This document shows, piece by piece, positions 1 to 5,760 of a stretch of 16,021 nucleotides of DNA. Under the pieces are notes generated by a model, which saw nothing but the letters and a program-made list of their open reading frames with translations, was not told the origin of the DNA and did no database searches. The DNA is from CAZBME01 sp964645835 (GTDB taxonomy: Bacteria > Desulfobacterota > Syntrophia > Syntrophales > UBA8958). The position numbers and the translations under genes are program-made. The stretch is from NCBI GenBank assembly GCA_964645835.1, contig CAZYDG010000058.1:1-16021 (forward strand). Reading direction: 5' to 3'. The first letter of the stretch is position 1. Each line of letters begins with the position of its first letter.

Positions 1-69
1 CCATTCCTGCTAAGAAAGGCTATGGAAAAGAAACTCAAAACGATCTTCTCACACATCAAACCGGGGTAA
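1..69 (+). CDS. C-terminal fragment of a protein, perhaps a transposase
   Basis: Frame 1 is open from the window edge to TAA at 67-69, giving 22 residues that end in SHIKPG and are rich in Lys and Leu. A run this short could be open by chance. The supporting argument is position: the stop lies 69 bases inside the putative IS end at 138, where a transposase gene usually finishes. No catalytic motif is visible because the body of the gene is outside the window. It could also be part of an unrelated upstream gene. Confidence 0.3.
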   Translation, partial: PFLLRKAMEKKLKTIFSHIKPG

Positions 70-138
70 CTTTCTTTATGAGGCAACGTTACCTCTTGTC
101 ACTACACTTTCGGTAACATTTTAATCTGAGGCAACGGG
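1..138 (+). mobile_element. Right end of an insertion sequence (partial)
   Basis: The 21 bases at 118-138 are the exact reverse complement of 15808-15828 at the far end of the window, and neither match extends further. The shared sequence begins CCCGTTGCCTCAG when read inward from the element's outer edge. An open frame ends at 69, just inside this repeat, and a new gene starts 143 bases inside the other copy. This is the layout expected for two same-orientation copies of one IS, with this being the 3' end of the left copy. The 10-mer TGAGGCAACG occurs twice here (79-88, 127-136), perhaps a repeated transposase site. Near-palindrome 80-95 and a GTTACC/GGTAAC pair (88-93, 112-117) may form a small terminator hairpin. 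The IS family is not identified. Confidence 0.5.
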
Positions 139-153
139 GCCTAAAGCGTAAAC

Positions 154-960
154 CTATCGAAGTATGGCGCTCAAGGTCCGCTGATACAGAGGACTATCAC
201 CGATGTCGTTGTGACCTGCCCCCTCGATGCGGATCAAACGCACCTTGCCGTCACAGGTTTTAATTAACCGTTCGCTTGAATCGCAGGGTATAACCATGTC
301 CGCAGTCCCATGGAATATATAGATGGGACAGGACACGTCCTTGATCCACAGATCAGTGCGAATCGGATATTTCAGAAACGATGCGATGAGGAAGCGAGGA
401 ATGAAAGGGTAATGGTGGTTTGCCAGATCGATGAGATTGAAATACGGTGATTCCAGGATCAACAGGGCAGGCTTCTCATGTTTCGCCACATGAACGGCGA
501 TTCCAGTGCCGATGGAGCGCCCGTACAAGATGATCCGGTCTTCGGGATAAAGATTTTTTGCGTATTCATAGACTGTCCGCCCATCTTTTAATAGAAGTTC
601 TTCACCGGTAATCTTTCCCCGGCTCTTACCAAATCCCCGATAATCGGTAATCAATACATTATAACCCCGGCTCGTGAACTCCCCGGCGACATCTCCCCAT
701 GTGCGGAGGCTGCCCGCGTTGCCGTGAAAATAGATTACGACACCTCTGGAATTCGGAATCTTAAAATGAAGAGCGTTGATCGTGCCGCCATCCACATTCA
801 GAGAGAGTTCCTCGAAAGGCATGGAAAAGCGATATTTATAGTCGGCTGGAAGGGTCTCGGGATAGAAGATGAGGTTTTCCTGGGAACAACTTGTCAAGAC
901 GGCCATGACGAAAACCATCCCGATCGCAGAAAGGCCCTTTTTAAAAAGGTGATATAGCAT
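154..960 (-). CDS. Lipoprotein alpha/beta hydrolase (Bem46/YfhR-like)
   Basis: This is a serine hydrolase of the alpha/beta fold, probably anchored to a membrane outside the cytoplasm; the substrate is not predictable. Numbering from the first in-frame start at 966, the N-terminus is basic, then hydrophobic, with the lipobox LTSC (lipidated Cys27). An HGNAG oxyanion-hole motif lies at 81-85, the nucleophile elbow GRSIG at 149-153 (Ser151), the acid in GTADMVIP (Asp223), and His252 in GAGHND. The catalytic triad is therefore complete and the length (about 270 aa) is normal for the Bem46 group. The start at 960 is preferred because AAGGA lies 7 bases upstream; for the ATG at 966 that site would be only 1 base away. 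The stop lies 15 bases from the presumed IS end, so the extreme C-terminus may have been altered by insertion. The gene appears to be transcribed alone. Confidence 0.85.
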   Translation of the reverse strand: MLYHLFKKGLSAIGMVFVMAVLTSCSQENLIFYPETLPADYKYRFSMPFEELSLNVDGGTINALHFKIPNSRGVVIYFHGNAGSLRTWGDVAGEFTSRGYNVLITDYRGFGKSRGKITGEELLLKDGRTVYEYAKNLYPEDRIILYGRSIGTGIAVHVAKHEKPALLILESPYFNLIDLANHHYPFIPRFLIASFLKYPIRTDLWIKDVSCPIYIFHGTADMVIPCDSSERLIKTCDGKVRLIRIEGAGHNDIGDSPLYQRTLSAILR

Positions 961-1009
961 CGGCATGTCCTTGCGTCTCTGGAATTCCTCAAGCTCGCGC
1001 CTGGAGGCC

Positions 1010-1176
1010 GTGTCACAATTAGAATTTCTCTAATCAATTCTCAAAGCTTATTGAATGTAGCCCAGGACTTCAGTCCTGCAAGAACCTCGCAATTTTTACT
1101 ACCTTAAATCAAAACCGCAGACCTAAAGGTCTGGACTACAACGAGTCTAATATAGCGAATATTTGAATTGCGACAC
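1010..1176. repeat. REPIN-like element, copy A (full length)
   Basis: This 167-bp element has imperfect terminal inverted repeats, GTGTCACAATT (1010-1020) and AATTGCGACAC (1166-1176). Inside are two inverted REP-type units, each a GTAG tetranucleotide next to a hairpin. The first is GTAG at 1057-1060 with stem CAGGACT/AGTCCTG (1063-1079). The second is stem CAGACCT/AGGTCTG (1118-1133) followed by CTAC (1136-1139). A further small palindrome, TTAGAATTTCTCTAA, lies near the left end. Copies B (11709-11865, opposite orientation) and C (15196-15313, truncated) share this layout. GTAG-headed hairpins in inverted pairs are the hallmark of REPINs mobilised by RAYT transposases; no RAYT gene is in the window. 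It fills the gap between the hydrolase gene and glcF. Confidence 0.7.
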
Positions 1177-1198
1177 AGCTTCCCAGGGTTGAGAACCA

Positions 1199-2425
1199 TC
1201 AGATGACCTGGCTTATATGCATGGCCTTAAATTTACCGCCGCTTGCATTAGCCGCCTTGGTCAACTGGATCAGGCAGCCGGGACAGGCTGTCACGACAAC
1301 AGCCGCGCCCGTGGCTTCAATATTGCGCTGTTTCTTCAGGAGGATCTGCGATGCGATCTGCGGGTAATCCATGTGAAACGACCCGGCGCCACCGCAACAT
1401 GTATCGGCTCCGGTCATTTCCGTAAAGCGTCCGGCCATCTTCAGCAGTTTCCGCGGTTCCTTTTTGATGCCCTGTCCGCGGACCAGATGGCAGGGATCAT
1501 GATAAGTGAAGGCTACATCGAGCGTCTGCCGCGGTTTGTATCCGACCTTTACGAGATATTCCGTCACATCCATCACTTTGCGGCTGAAGGCGGCGGCGCG
1601 GTCCTTCCATGCCTCATCGCCTGTAAAATAAGCGGCCAGATGCTTGAGAGTGCCGCCGCAACTGGCACAGTCCGTTACGACGACGTCTACATCCTCATAG
1701 AGGCGGATATTTTTTTTGGCCAGGGTCAGGAAATCTTGCCGCAAACCATGGGCAAGATGGGGAAGACCGCAGCAGACATTGTCCCGGATAAGCGGCTGTA
1801 TTGTCGATTTGAGAATATCGAAAGTTCTTGACGCCGCCTCGGGAAACATCATCTCCATACCGCAACCCCTAAAATAGGCGACCTTCGTCTGTGCCGTCAC
1901 AGGCACATCGGAAACCACAGCCGGACGGCCAAGGGCTCCCGGTCCCGCGAAGGCCGTCAGGAAATGGGTTCGCGTATATTCCTCCGGCACCATGCCGTTT
2001 GGAAAGATATTGTTGATGCCCAGTTTACGGAAAACGGCAAGGGCTGCTGCAGCCAGCTTTACTATGGCCTTGCGCTTCAACATGCCGCCGATGGCCCGGT
2101 ATTGAATAGTCGCTCCTCCTGTGGCCTCCGTAAGGTATTGACGGACATCGATCATCGCCTCGTCGGTTTTTACCTTGCTCGGACAGTTTTCGACACAGGC
2201 CCGGCACAACAGGCATAAATTGGCTGCGGCCAATACCTCCCTTGATGGAGGGATGCCGCCTTCCGCCAGGGCACGGGCAATGGCATTCTTTCCCCGGGCA
2301 CTAGTTGCCTCGATTCCCTTTACCTCATACAGAGGGCACAAGGGCAAACAGGTGCCGCAACGGTCACAAGGGCTGACCATTTTTTTAGCCGATTGGAGTA
2401 AGGTTGGGAGCTTGTTCTTATCCAT
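1199..2425 (-). CDS. glcF: GlcF-like iron-sulfur subunit of a 2-hydroxyacid oxidase
   Basis: Probable electron-transfer subunit that takes electrons from the FAD protein encoded just upstream (glycolate or D-lactate oxidation). Numbering from the first in-frame start (GTG 2440), there are two 4Fe-4S cluster motifs: Cys25-x2-28-x2-31-x3-35 and Cys76-x2-79-x2-82-x3-86. Two CCG (cysteine-rich) domains follow: Cys223-Cys224-Gly with CASCGG at 258-263, then Cys317, Cys348-Cys349-Gly and CPGC at 386-389. Such CCG domains occur in GlcF, LutA, GlpC and HdrB, where they bind FeS centres or donate to quinone. Length, about 410 aa, is normal for GlcF. The ATG at 2425 is preferred because a GGA lies 8 bases upstream; the GTG at 2440 has AAAGG only 1 base away. 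Either start lies within 20 bases of the glcD stop, so the pair is cotranscribed. No GlcE-like gene accompanies them. Other CCG-protein partners, such as a heterodisulfide-reductase-like role, cannot be excluded. Confidence 0.87.
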   Translation of the reverse strand: MDKNKLPTLLQSAKKMVSPCDRCGTCLPLCPLYEVKGIEATSARGKNAIARALAEGGIPPSREVLAAANLCLLCRACVENCPSKVKTDEAMIDVRQYLTEATGGATIQYRAIGGMLKRKAIVKLAAAALAVFRKLGINNIFPNGMVPEEYTRTHFLTAFAGPGALGRPAVVSDVPVTAQTKVAYFRGCGMEMMFPEAASRTFDILKSTIQPLIRDNVCCGLPHLAHGLRQDFLTLAKKNIRLYEDVDVVVTDCASCGGTLKHLAAYFTGDEAWKDRAAAFSRKVMDVTEYLVKVGYKPRQTLDVAFTYHDPCHLVRGQGIKKEPRKLLKMAGRFTEMTGADTCCGGAGSFHMDYPQIASQILLKKQRNIEATGAAVVVTACPGCLIQLTKAANASGGKFKAMHISQVI

Positions 2426-2444
2426 GACAGTTTCCGGCACGCCT

Positions 2445-3833
2445 TTACCAAATCTTGCCGGGATTCAGGATGCCTTTCGGATCTAGGGCAGTCTTTACGG
2501 CCCGGAGAGTCCTCACACCCGCATCGCCCAAGGCCTTGGCGATATACGGCCGTTTGGTGATGCCGATGCCATGTTCACCGGACAGAGTCCCGCCGACGGC
2601 CAAAGCCGCGTCAAATAATTCATCGACGGCCTCGTGAACCCGCTTTTCCTCACCCAGCTTGCTCAGGTCGCAAAGTATGGAGGGATGAATGTTGCCGTCT
2701 CCGGCATGGCCATAAACGGCGATGGTAAGCTGATACTTTTCTGAGATGGCCCGGATACGGCGCACGACATCGGGAAAGGCATCACGCGGAACGGAGATAT
2801 CCTCGCCAAGACGGTTCGGCGCCAAACCGCCGATGGCGGAGCTGATTCCCCTCCGGATTGCCCAAAGCTCGTCCGATTCCTGCTGGGATTGGGCAACGCG
2901 GAACTCGACGGCGCCGCAGGCCGTGGCCAGGCTGGCTATTTGCTTGACCTGCATTTCGAGAGCCACATCATCATCTCCGTCGATTTCGATAACAATGCAG
3001 GCGGAGATGGACGGATCGAGCACCATGTTGCGGTTCCGCGCCACGGCGTCAAGACAGATATTATCCATAATCTCGGCCGCCGCCGGTACGACACCCGATT
3101 GGAGCATACGGTGTATCATTGCACAGCCATCGTCGAGGGACCGGAACATAACCTGGAGCGTCCCCCGCTTTTTCGGCATGGGAATCAAGCGGAGCAATGC
3201 CCGGGTAATAATGCCCAGAGTGCCTTCGGAGCCGGTAAACAGGCTCGTCAGGTCATAGCCGGTGACATTCTTGATTGCCTTCCCGCCCGTCCGGAGGACT
3301 GTCCCGTCCGCCAGGACCACTTCAAGACCCATAACGTAATTCTTCGTTACACCGTACTTGACCGCGCGCATGCCACCGGCGTTTTCCGCTACATTGCCGC
3401 CGATGGACGAAAATTTCCAACTCGCGGGATCGGGAGGAAAGAAGAGGCCCTTGGCCGCACAGCAGTTATACAGGTCGATGGTCCGGACTCCGGCTTCGAC
3501 GGTGACCATCATGTTTTTCTCATCCAGTTCGATAATCCTGGTCATCCGATCAAGGCCAAGGGCAATGCCGCCTTTTAAGGGCACACTGCCGCCCGTGCGG
3601 CCGCTGGCAGCTCCCCTGGCCGTCACGGGAATATCGTTTTCGAAAGCCACGGCCATAACTTCCGACACCTCTTCCGTGGTCACGGGGCGAACGACCAGAT
3701 CGGGCTTGCTGGCCGGAAGCAGCGGAATGAATGAGGCGTCGTAGGAATAGCCGAAGCGGTCCAGTTCCGAATCAAGGACATTTTCGGACCCTACGATGCT
3801 GCGGATTTTGTTTTTTATCAGTTCTTCAATCAT
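2445..3833 (-). CDS. glcD: GlcD-like FAD-linked oxidase (glycolate/D-lactate dehydrogenase type)
   Basis: Flavoprotein of the VAO/PCMH family, 462 aa, the expected length for GlcD or D-lactate dehydrogenase. The FAD-binding PCMH domain spans about residues 40-217, with the flavin-contact stretch TARGAASGRTGGSVP at 71-85 and SSIGGNVAENAGG at 142-154. The C-terminal FAD-oxidase domain carries EDISVPR (344-350), YGHAGDGNIHP (374-384, His376 and His383 being the usual active-site or metal-binding histidines) and SGEHGIG (418-424). All key motifs are intact, so it should be active on a 2-hydroxyacid; glycolate versus D-lactate cannot be decided by eye. The ATG at 3833 has GGGAG 9 bases upstream. 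It is the first gene of the operon with glcF, behind a near-perfect sigma70 promoter at 3881-3909. Confidence 0.9.
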   Translation of the reverse strand: MIEELIKNKIRSIVGSENVLDSELDRFGYSYDASFIPLLPASKPDLVVRPVTTEEVSEVMAVAFENDIPVTARGAASGRTGGSVPLKGGIALGLDRMTRIIELDEKNMMVTVEAGVRTIDLYNCCAAKGLFFPPDPASWKFSSIGGNVAENAGGMRAVKYGVTKNYVMGLEVVLADGTVLRTGGKAIKNVTGYDLTSLFTGSEGTLGIITRALLRLIPMPKKRGTLQVMFRSLDDGCAMIHRMLQSGVVPAAAEIMDNICLDAVARNRNMVLDPSISACIVIEIDGDDDVALEMQVKQIASLATACGAVEFRVAQSQQESDELWAIRRGISSAIGGLAPNRLGEDISVPRDAFPDVVRRIRAISEKYQLTIAVYGHAGDGNIHPSILCDLSKLGEEKRVHEAVDELFDAALAVGGTLSGEHGIGITKRPYIAKALGDAGVRTLRAVKTALDPKGILNPGKIW

Positions 3834-3880
3834 TCCTGTTCGCTCCCGGTGTCGTTGTCTTCTAGGGGAAAAGTGCCGGG

Positions 3881-3909
3881 AGTATAGGAGAAACGATATT
3901 TTCTGTCAA
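3881..3909 (-). promoter_or_regulatory. Sigma70-type promoter of the glcD-glcF operon
   Basis: Read on the minus strand, TTGACA (3909-3904) is followed after exactly 17 bases by TATACT (3886-3881). This is a perfect -35 and a 5/6 -10. The predicted start near 3874 leaves a leader of about 40 bases before glcD. No operator palindrome is evident around it. Confidence 0.7.
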
Positions 3910-3996
3910 TTGAATTCGGGGACATTGGATTTGGTGGGAATTCGGAGTGGCTTGACTAACTCGGAAACTATCGGCTCGTAAAGGCCGGGGGGAGAT

Positions 3997-4143
3997 TCAC
4001 TGGCACGGCGGGGAATTTTTTTCCTTATCTTCCTCAAATGAAGGAAAGCTTGATGAATCGACCCATAGTCCGCCTACCTTGACGATCTTTTTTTTCTCAT
4101 CGGCGTTTTTTTTCACCTTTTTTTTCTTCTTTCCTTTGGTCAT
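3997..4143 (-). CDS. Small lysine-rich hypothetical protein (48 aa)
   Basis: Not a family I recognise. From the ATG at 4143 the product begins MTKGKKKKKVKK, continues with a second Lys cluster around residues 15-19, and then has a more ordinary acidic and aromatic half (GLWVDSSSFPSF followed by EEDKEK). A GAGGG lies 11 bases upstream, slightly far for a ribosome site. The frame can be extended to 4191, but that adds a tract without a better ribosome site. The change from poly-basic to normal composition, with no internal stop, argues weakly for a real gene; homopolymer A/T runs could produce the same effect by chance. It could be a small nucleic-acid-binding protein, which would fit its Lys/Ala-rich divergent neighbour, but that is speculation. 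Confidence 0.4.
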   Translation of the reverse strand: MTKGKKKKKVKKNADEKKKIVKVGGLWVDSSSFPSFEEDKEKNSPPCQ

Positions 4144-4400
4144 GATAACAATTACCCTCTCACCATGTGCAAGTGAGCACAAAATACGCATTTTGATTAA
4201 TTATGCCATCCGTCAACGTCCTAATATATTCTGAGACAACACAGAAATGCACCTTAAGAAACAAGTACCATGCGGGATCAGAGTTAGTCTGATAAGAGGT
4301 TCTATCCATTACTTTTATAGATCTGAAAAATTATTATCATATTTCTTTCCAATTATTCGTTTTTTACTTGAAATCGCAAAGATTTTTGTATACATACTTT

Positions 4401-4406
4401 TATAAT
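4401..4406 (+). promoter_or_regulatory. Perfect -10 element upstream of the desulforedoxin/histone-like gene
   Basis: TATAAT at 4401-4406 matches the consensus -10 exactly and lies in an AT-rich stretch. The -35 position at 17 bases (4378-4383) is poor; the nearest good hexamer, TTGAAA at 4368-4373, is too far away. Transcription would begin near 4413, giving a leader of about 50 bases before the ATG at 4465. The weak -35 suggests an activator or another sigma factor. Confidence 0.45.
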
Positions 4407-4464
4407 ATAAGTCTTGGCAATGCGAAAGCAGCCATAGATGATAAACTTCAGGAGGGTGACAAAC

Positions 4465-4812
4465 ATGGCAAAAGCAAAAAAAGGGGATTTGTTTAGTTGC
4501 GGTGTATGCGGTCTGGTTGTCGCTGTAGATGAATGCGGTATCGGAATGGGAGAAGTCATTTGCTGCGACAAGACCCCCATGGTCAAAGGAAAAGCTGCAG
4601 CGGCAAAGGCTAAAAAAGTGGCCCTCGCGGCTGCTAAACCAAAGGCGGAAACGAAATCCGTCGTAAAACCTGCTGCCGTCAAGGCCAAGGCAGCGGTTAA
4701 AGCAGTTTTCAAGGCAGCCGTCAAAGCCGTTAAACCGGAGAAAAAAGCGCCGGCGGCGAAACCGGCAAAAAAAGCAGTCGCCAAAAAGGCGCCGGTAAAG
4801 GCCAAAAAATAA
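4465..4812 (+). CDS. Desulforedoxin-like Fe(Cys)4 domain fused to a histone-H1-like Lys/Ala-rich tail
   Basis: A 115-aa protein in two parts. Residues 8-40 resemble desulforedoxin and the N-terminal domain of desulfoferrodoxin. They read DLFSCGVCGLVVAV, then a short glycine-containing turn, then EVICCDKTPMV. Cys12-x2-Cys15 and the adjacent Cys33-Cys34 are the four expected iron ligands; the gap of 17 residues is two longer than in classical desulforedoxin, and an extra Cys24 lies within it. Residues 41-115 are almost entirely Lys, Ala, Val and Pro in H1/AlgP-type repeats (KAKK, AAKP, KAVK), the composition of bacterial H1-like DNA-binding tails. The start is set by a strong AGGAGG 9 bases upstream; an in-frame ATG at 4438 lies before that site and is unlikely to be used. 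I infer a small metalloprotein that binds DNA or RNA, possibly redox- or metal-responsive. It is monocistronic, with a terminator just downstream. Confidence 0.8.
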   Translation: MAKAKKGDLFSCGVCGLVVAVDECGIGMGEVICCDKTPMVKGKAAAAKAKKVALAAAKPKAETKSVVKPAAVKAKAAVKAVFKAAVKAVKPEKKAPAAKPAKKAVAKKAPVKAKK

Positions 4813-4830
4813 CTGACGAAGCTTGAAAGT

Positions 4831-4876
4831 CCCTCTCTGACCTCCTTTGCCAAAGGGGTATGGGGGGGATTTTTTT
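4831..4876 (+). terminator. Rho-independent terminator formed from a dispersed repeat
   Basis: An imperfect G-C-rich hairpin at 4831-4868, with core CCTCCTTT/AAAGGGG and outer CCCTC against a G run, is followed by seven T at 4870-4876. It lies 18 bases after the stop of the Lys/Ala-rich gene. The sequence also resembles a palindrome dispersed in many bacterial genomes (CCCCCTTTG-type), so it may be a repeat serving as a terminator. The 180 bases that follow, to about 5060, show no gene or motif that I can support. Confidence 0.65.
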
Positions 4877-5060
4877 GTAAACATACCATTATCAACTATG
4901 GATTATTGAGCTACGCTTGTTATTGAAGCAGGACTCTTTTTTTCGGATACCCGCCCTATTCGTTCGGTTTTATCGTCTTCATCACCATCGTACGATCTGA
5001 GCTCACCAAATTCGCCGCCATCAAAGCCCGAAGACTTTTATTAGCATCTGATTAAGAGTA

Positions 5061-5200
5061 GCGGGGTATTGGTCTGGAGGTGAATGGGATTTTTCCCAAC
5101 TCGTATCAGTGATGTCATCTGTATGGCGGAAGAAGGGAAAAATCTCCTGAGCCGGAAGGCCAATGCCCCGCTATCATCCACTCTCTTTGACTGAAATTTG
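5061..5200 (+). repeat. Solitary long-hairpin repeat unit (unit D) with its tail
   Basis: Bases 5061-5171 form a 111-bp imperfect hairpin. The left arm starts GCGGGGTATTGGTCT and pairs with AGGCCAATGCCCCGC at the right end; both wobbles are U opposite G in a plus-strand RNA. Further in, GGATTTTTCCC faces GGGAAAAATC. The apical loop is about 35-40 bases. The same unit occurs three times at 11880-12265 and three and a half times at 15314-15762. The following GACTGAAATTTG (5189-5200) is a tail also found at the ends of both arrays. Confidence 0.75.
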
Positions 5201-5227
5201 GAGGCGAATTACGGACCCCTCACCCTC

Positions 5228-5257
5228 TTGACATCCAGGAGATTTAGTCTATATAAG
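5228..5257 (+). promoter_or_regulatory. Promoter placed for a leaderless or near-leaderless transcript
   Basis: TTGACA (5228-5233) is followed after 18 bases by TATAAG (5252-5257). The ATG of the small gene at 5266 lies only 8 bases after the -10, about where transcription should start. No Shine-Dalgarno sequence fits between them, so the mRNA would be leaderless or nearly so. Confidence 0.55.
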
Positions 5258-5265
5258 AAGAAAAC

Positions 5266-5508
5266 ATGAGTTTCGAGGAGCCGGGTTTGGCCATAATCTT
5301 CCACGCAGCGACAAAGGAAAACGATCCGGAACAGGAAATCGTCTATACGCAGGAAATGCGTCAAACCATGGAGAACCGATGGTGCGACCGCTGGGGTTAT
5401 TTCATCGACCTTGCCGCCTGCGAAGCCAGAGCCGACCGGAGAAAATCATGCGGTCGCTGTTTATCGCGGTGGCGGCAATGCTGCTTCCCTTTCTACGAAA
5501 ATCCCTGA
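5266..5508 (+). CDS. Small hypothetical protein with Cys/Arg-rich C-terminal half (80 aa)
   Basis: Family not recognised. The N-terminal half (MSFEEPGLAIIFHAATKEND onward) looks like ordinary folded protein. The second half has the pattern RWCDRWGYFIDL, then Cys 13 residues after the first, then a basic stretch and CGRC, so four cysteines could form a small zinc or iron site. The last 20 residues are rich in Arg, Trp and Cys. The ATG at 5266 has only a weak AGAAG upstream, but a good -35/-10 pair sits immediately before it. The gene lies between a hairpin repeat and a palindrome-rich repeat and has no operon partner. A chance ORF is possible, but the promoter and the non-random sequence favour a real gene. 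Confidence 0.5.
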   Translation: MSFEEPGLAIIFHAATKENDPEQEIVYTQEMRQTMENRWCDRWGYFIDLAACEARADRRKSCGRCLSRWRQCCFPFYENP

Positions 5509-5531
5509 CACGTTTTAAAAACTTGGTTTTT

Positions 5532-5752
5532 GCAGGCTGTTCAAAAGCTTGTCCCGCACCTGATACGGGATGTCCAGATGCAAGGCGCGCAAAAGCTGAG
5601 GCTACCACCCCCTGCACCCCCGCCGGCGGGGGACAGCGTACACAGAAGTACGTCGATGCAGCCTGCCCCGGCGAAGGCCGGGGAAACTTGCGGCGAAACG
5701 CAGCAGACGCCGTCCCCGCGAAAGCGTGGGATGGACGTTTTTCAAGAACCTG
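5532..5752. repeat. Composite palindrome-rich dispersed repeat
   Basis: The ends are imperfect inverted repeats: GCAGGCTGTTCAAAAG on the left, and the reverse complement of GCAGGTTCTTGAAAAAC on the right. The backbone (CCAGATGCAAGGCGCG, AGCGTACACAGAAGTACGTC, CGGCGAAACGCAGCAGACG) resembles a short repeat common in deltaproteobacterial genomes. Four G-C palindromes interrupt it. They are TCCCG/CGGGA (5552-5570), the perfect 16-mer CCCCCGCCGGCGGGGG (5617-5632), CCCCGGC/GCCGGGG with a 4-base loop (5666-5683), and TCCCCGC/GCG(T)GGGA with a GAAA loop (5713-5731). It starts 8 bases downstream of the stop of the transglutaminase-like gene and may serve as its terminator. No coding evidence. Confidence 0.6.
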
Positions 5753-5760
5753 CTGAAAAC

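Noticed and set aside
1217..1831. Plus-strand ORFs antisense to glcF and glcD
   Set aside because: They follow the codon pattern of the well-supported minus-strand genes, have no ribosome sites and give no recognisable domains.
4315..4895. Two long minus-strand ORFs opposite the desulforedoxin/histone-like gene
   Set aside because: They are rich in Phe or Ala because they read the complement of a Lys/Ala codon run, start within a dispersed repeat and have no ribosome site. The plus-strand gene has a strong one.
5020..5040. Shared CCCGAAGACTTT near 5030 and 15165, upstream of a hairpin unit and of a REPIN
   Set aside because: A 12-base match is expected by chance several times in a window of this size, and the flanks diverge.
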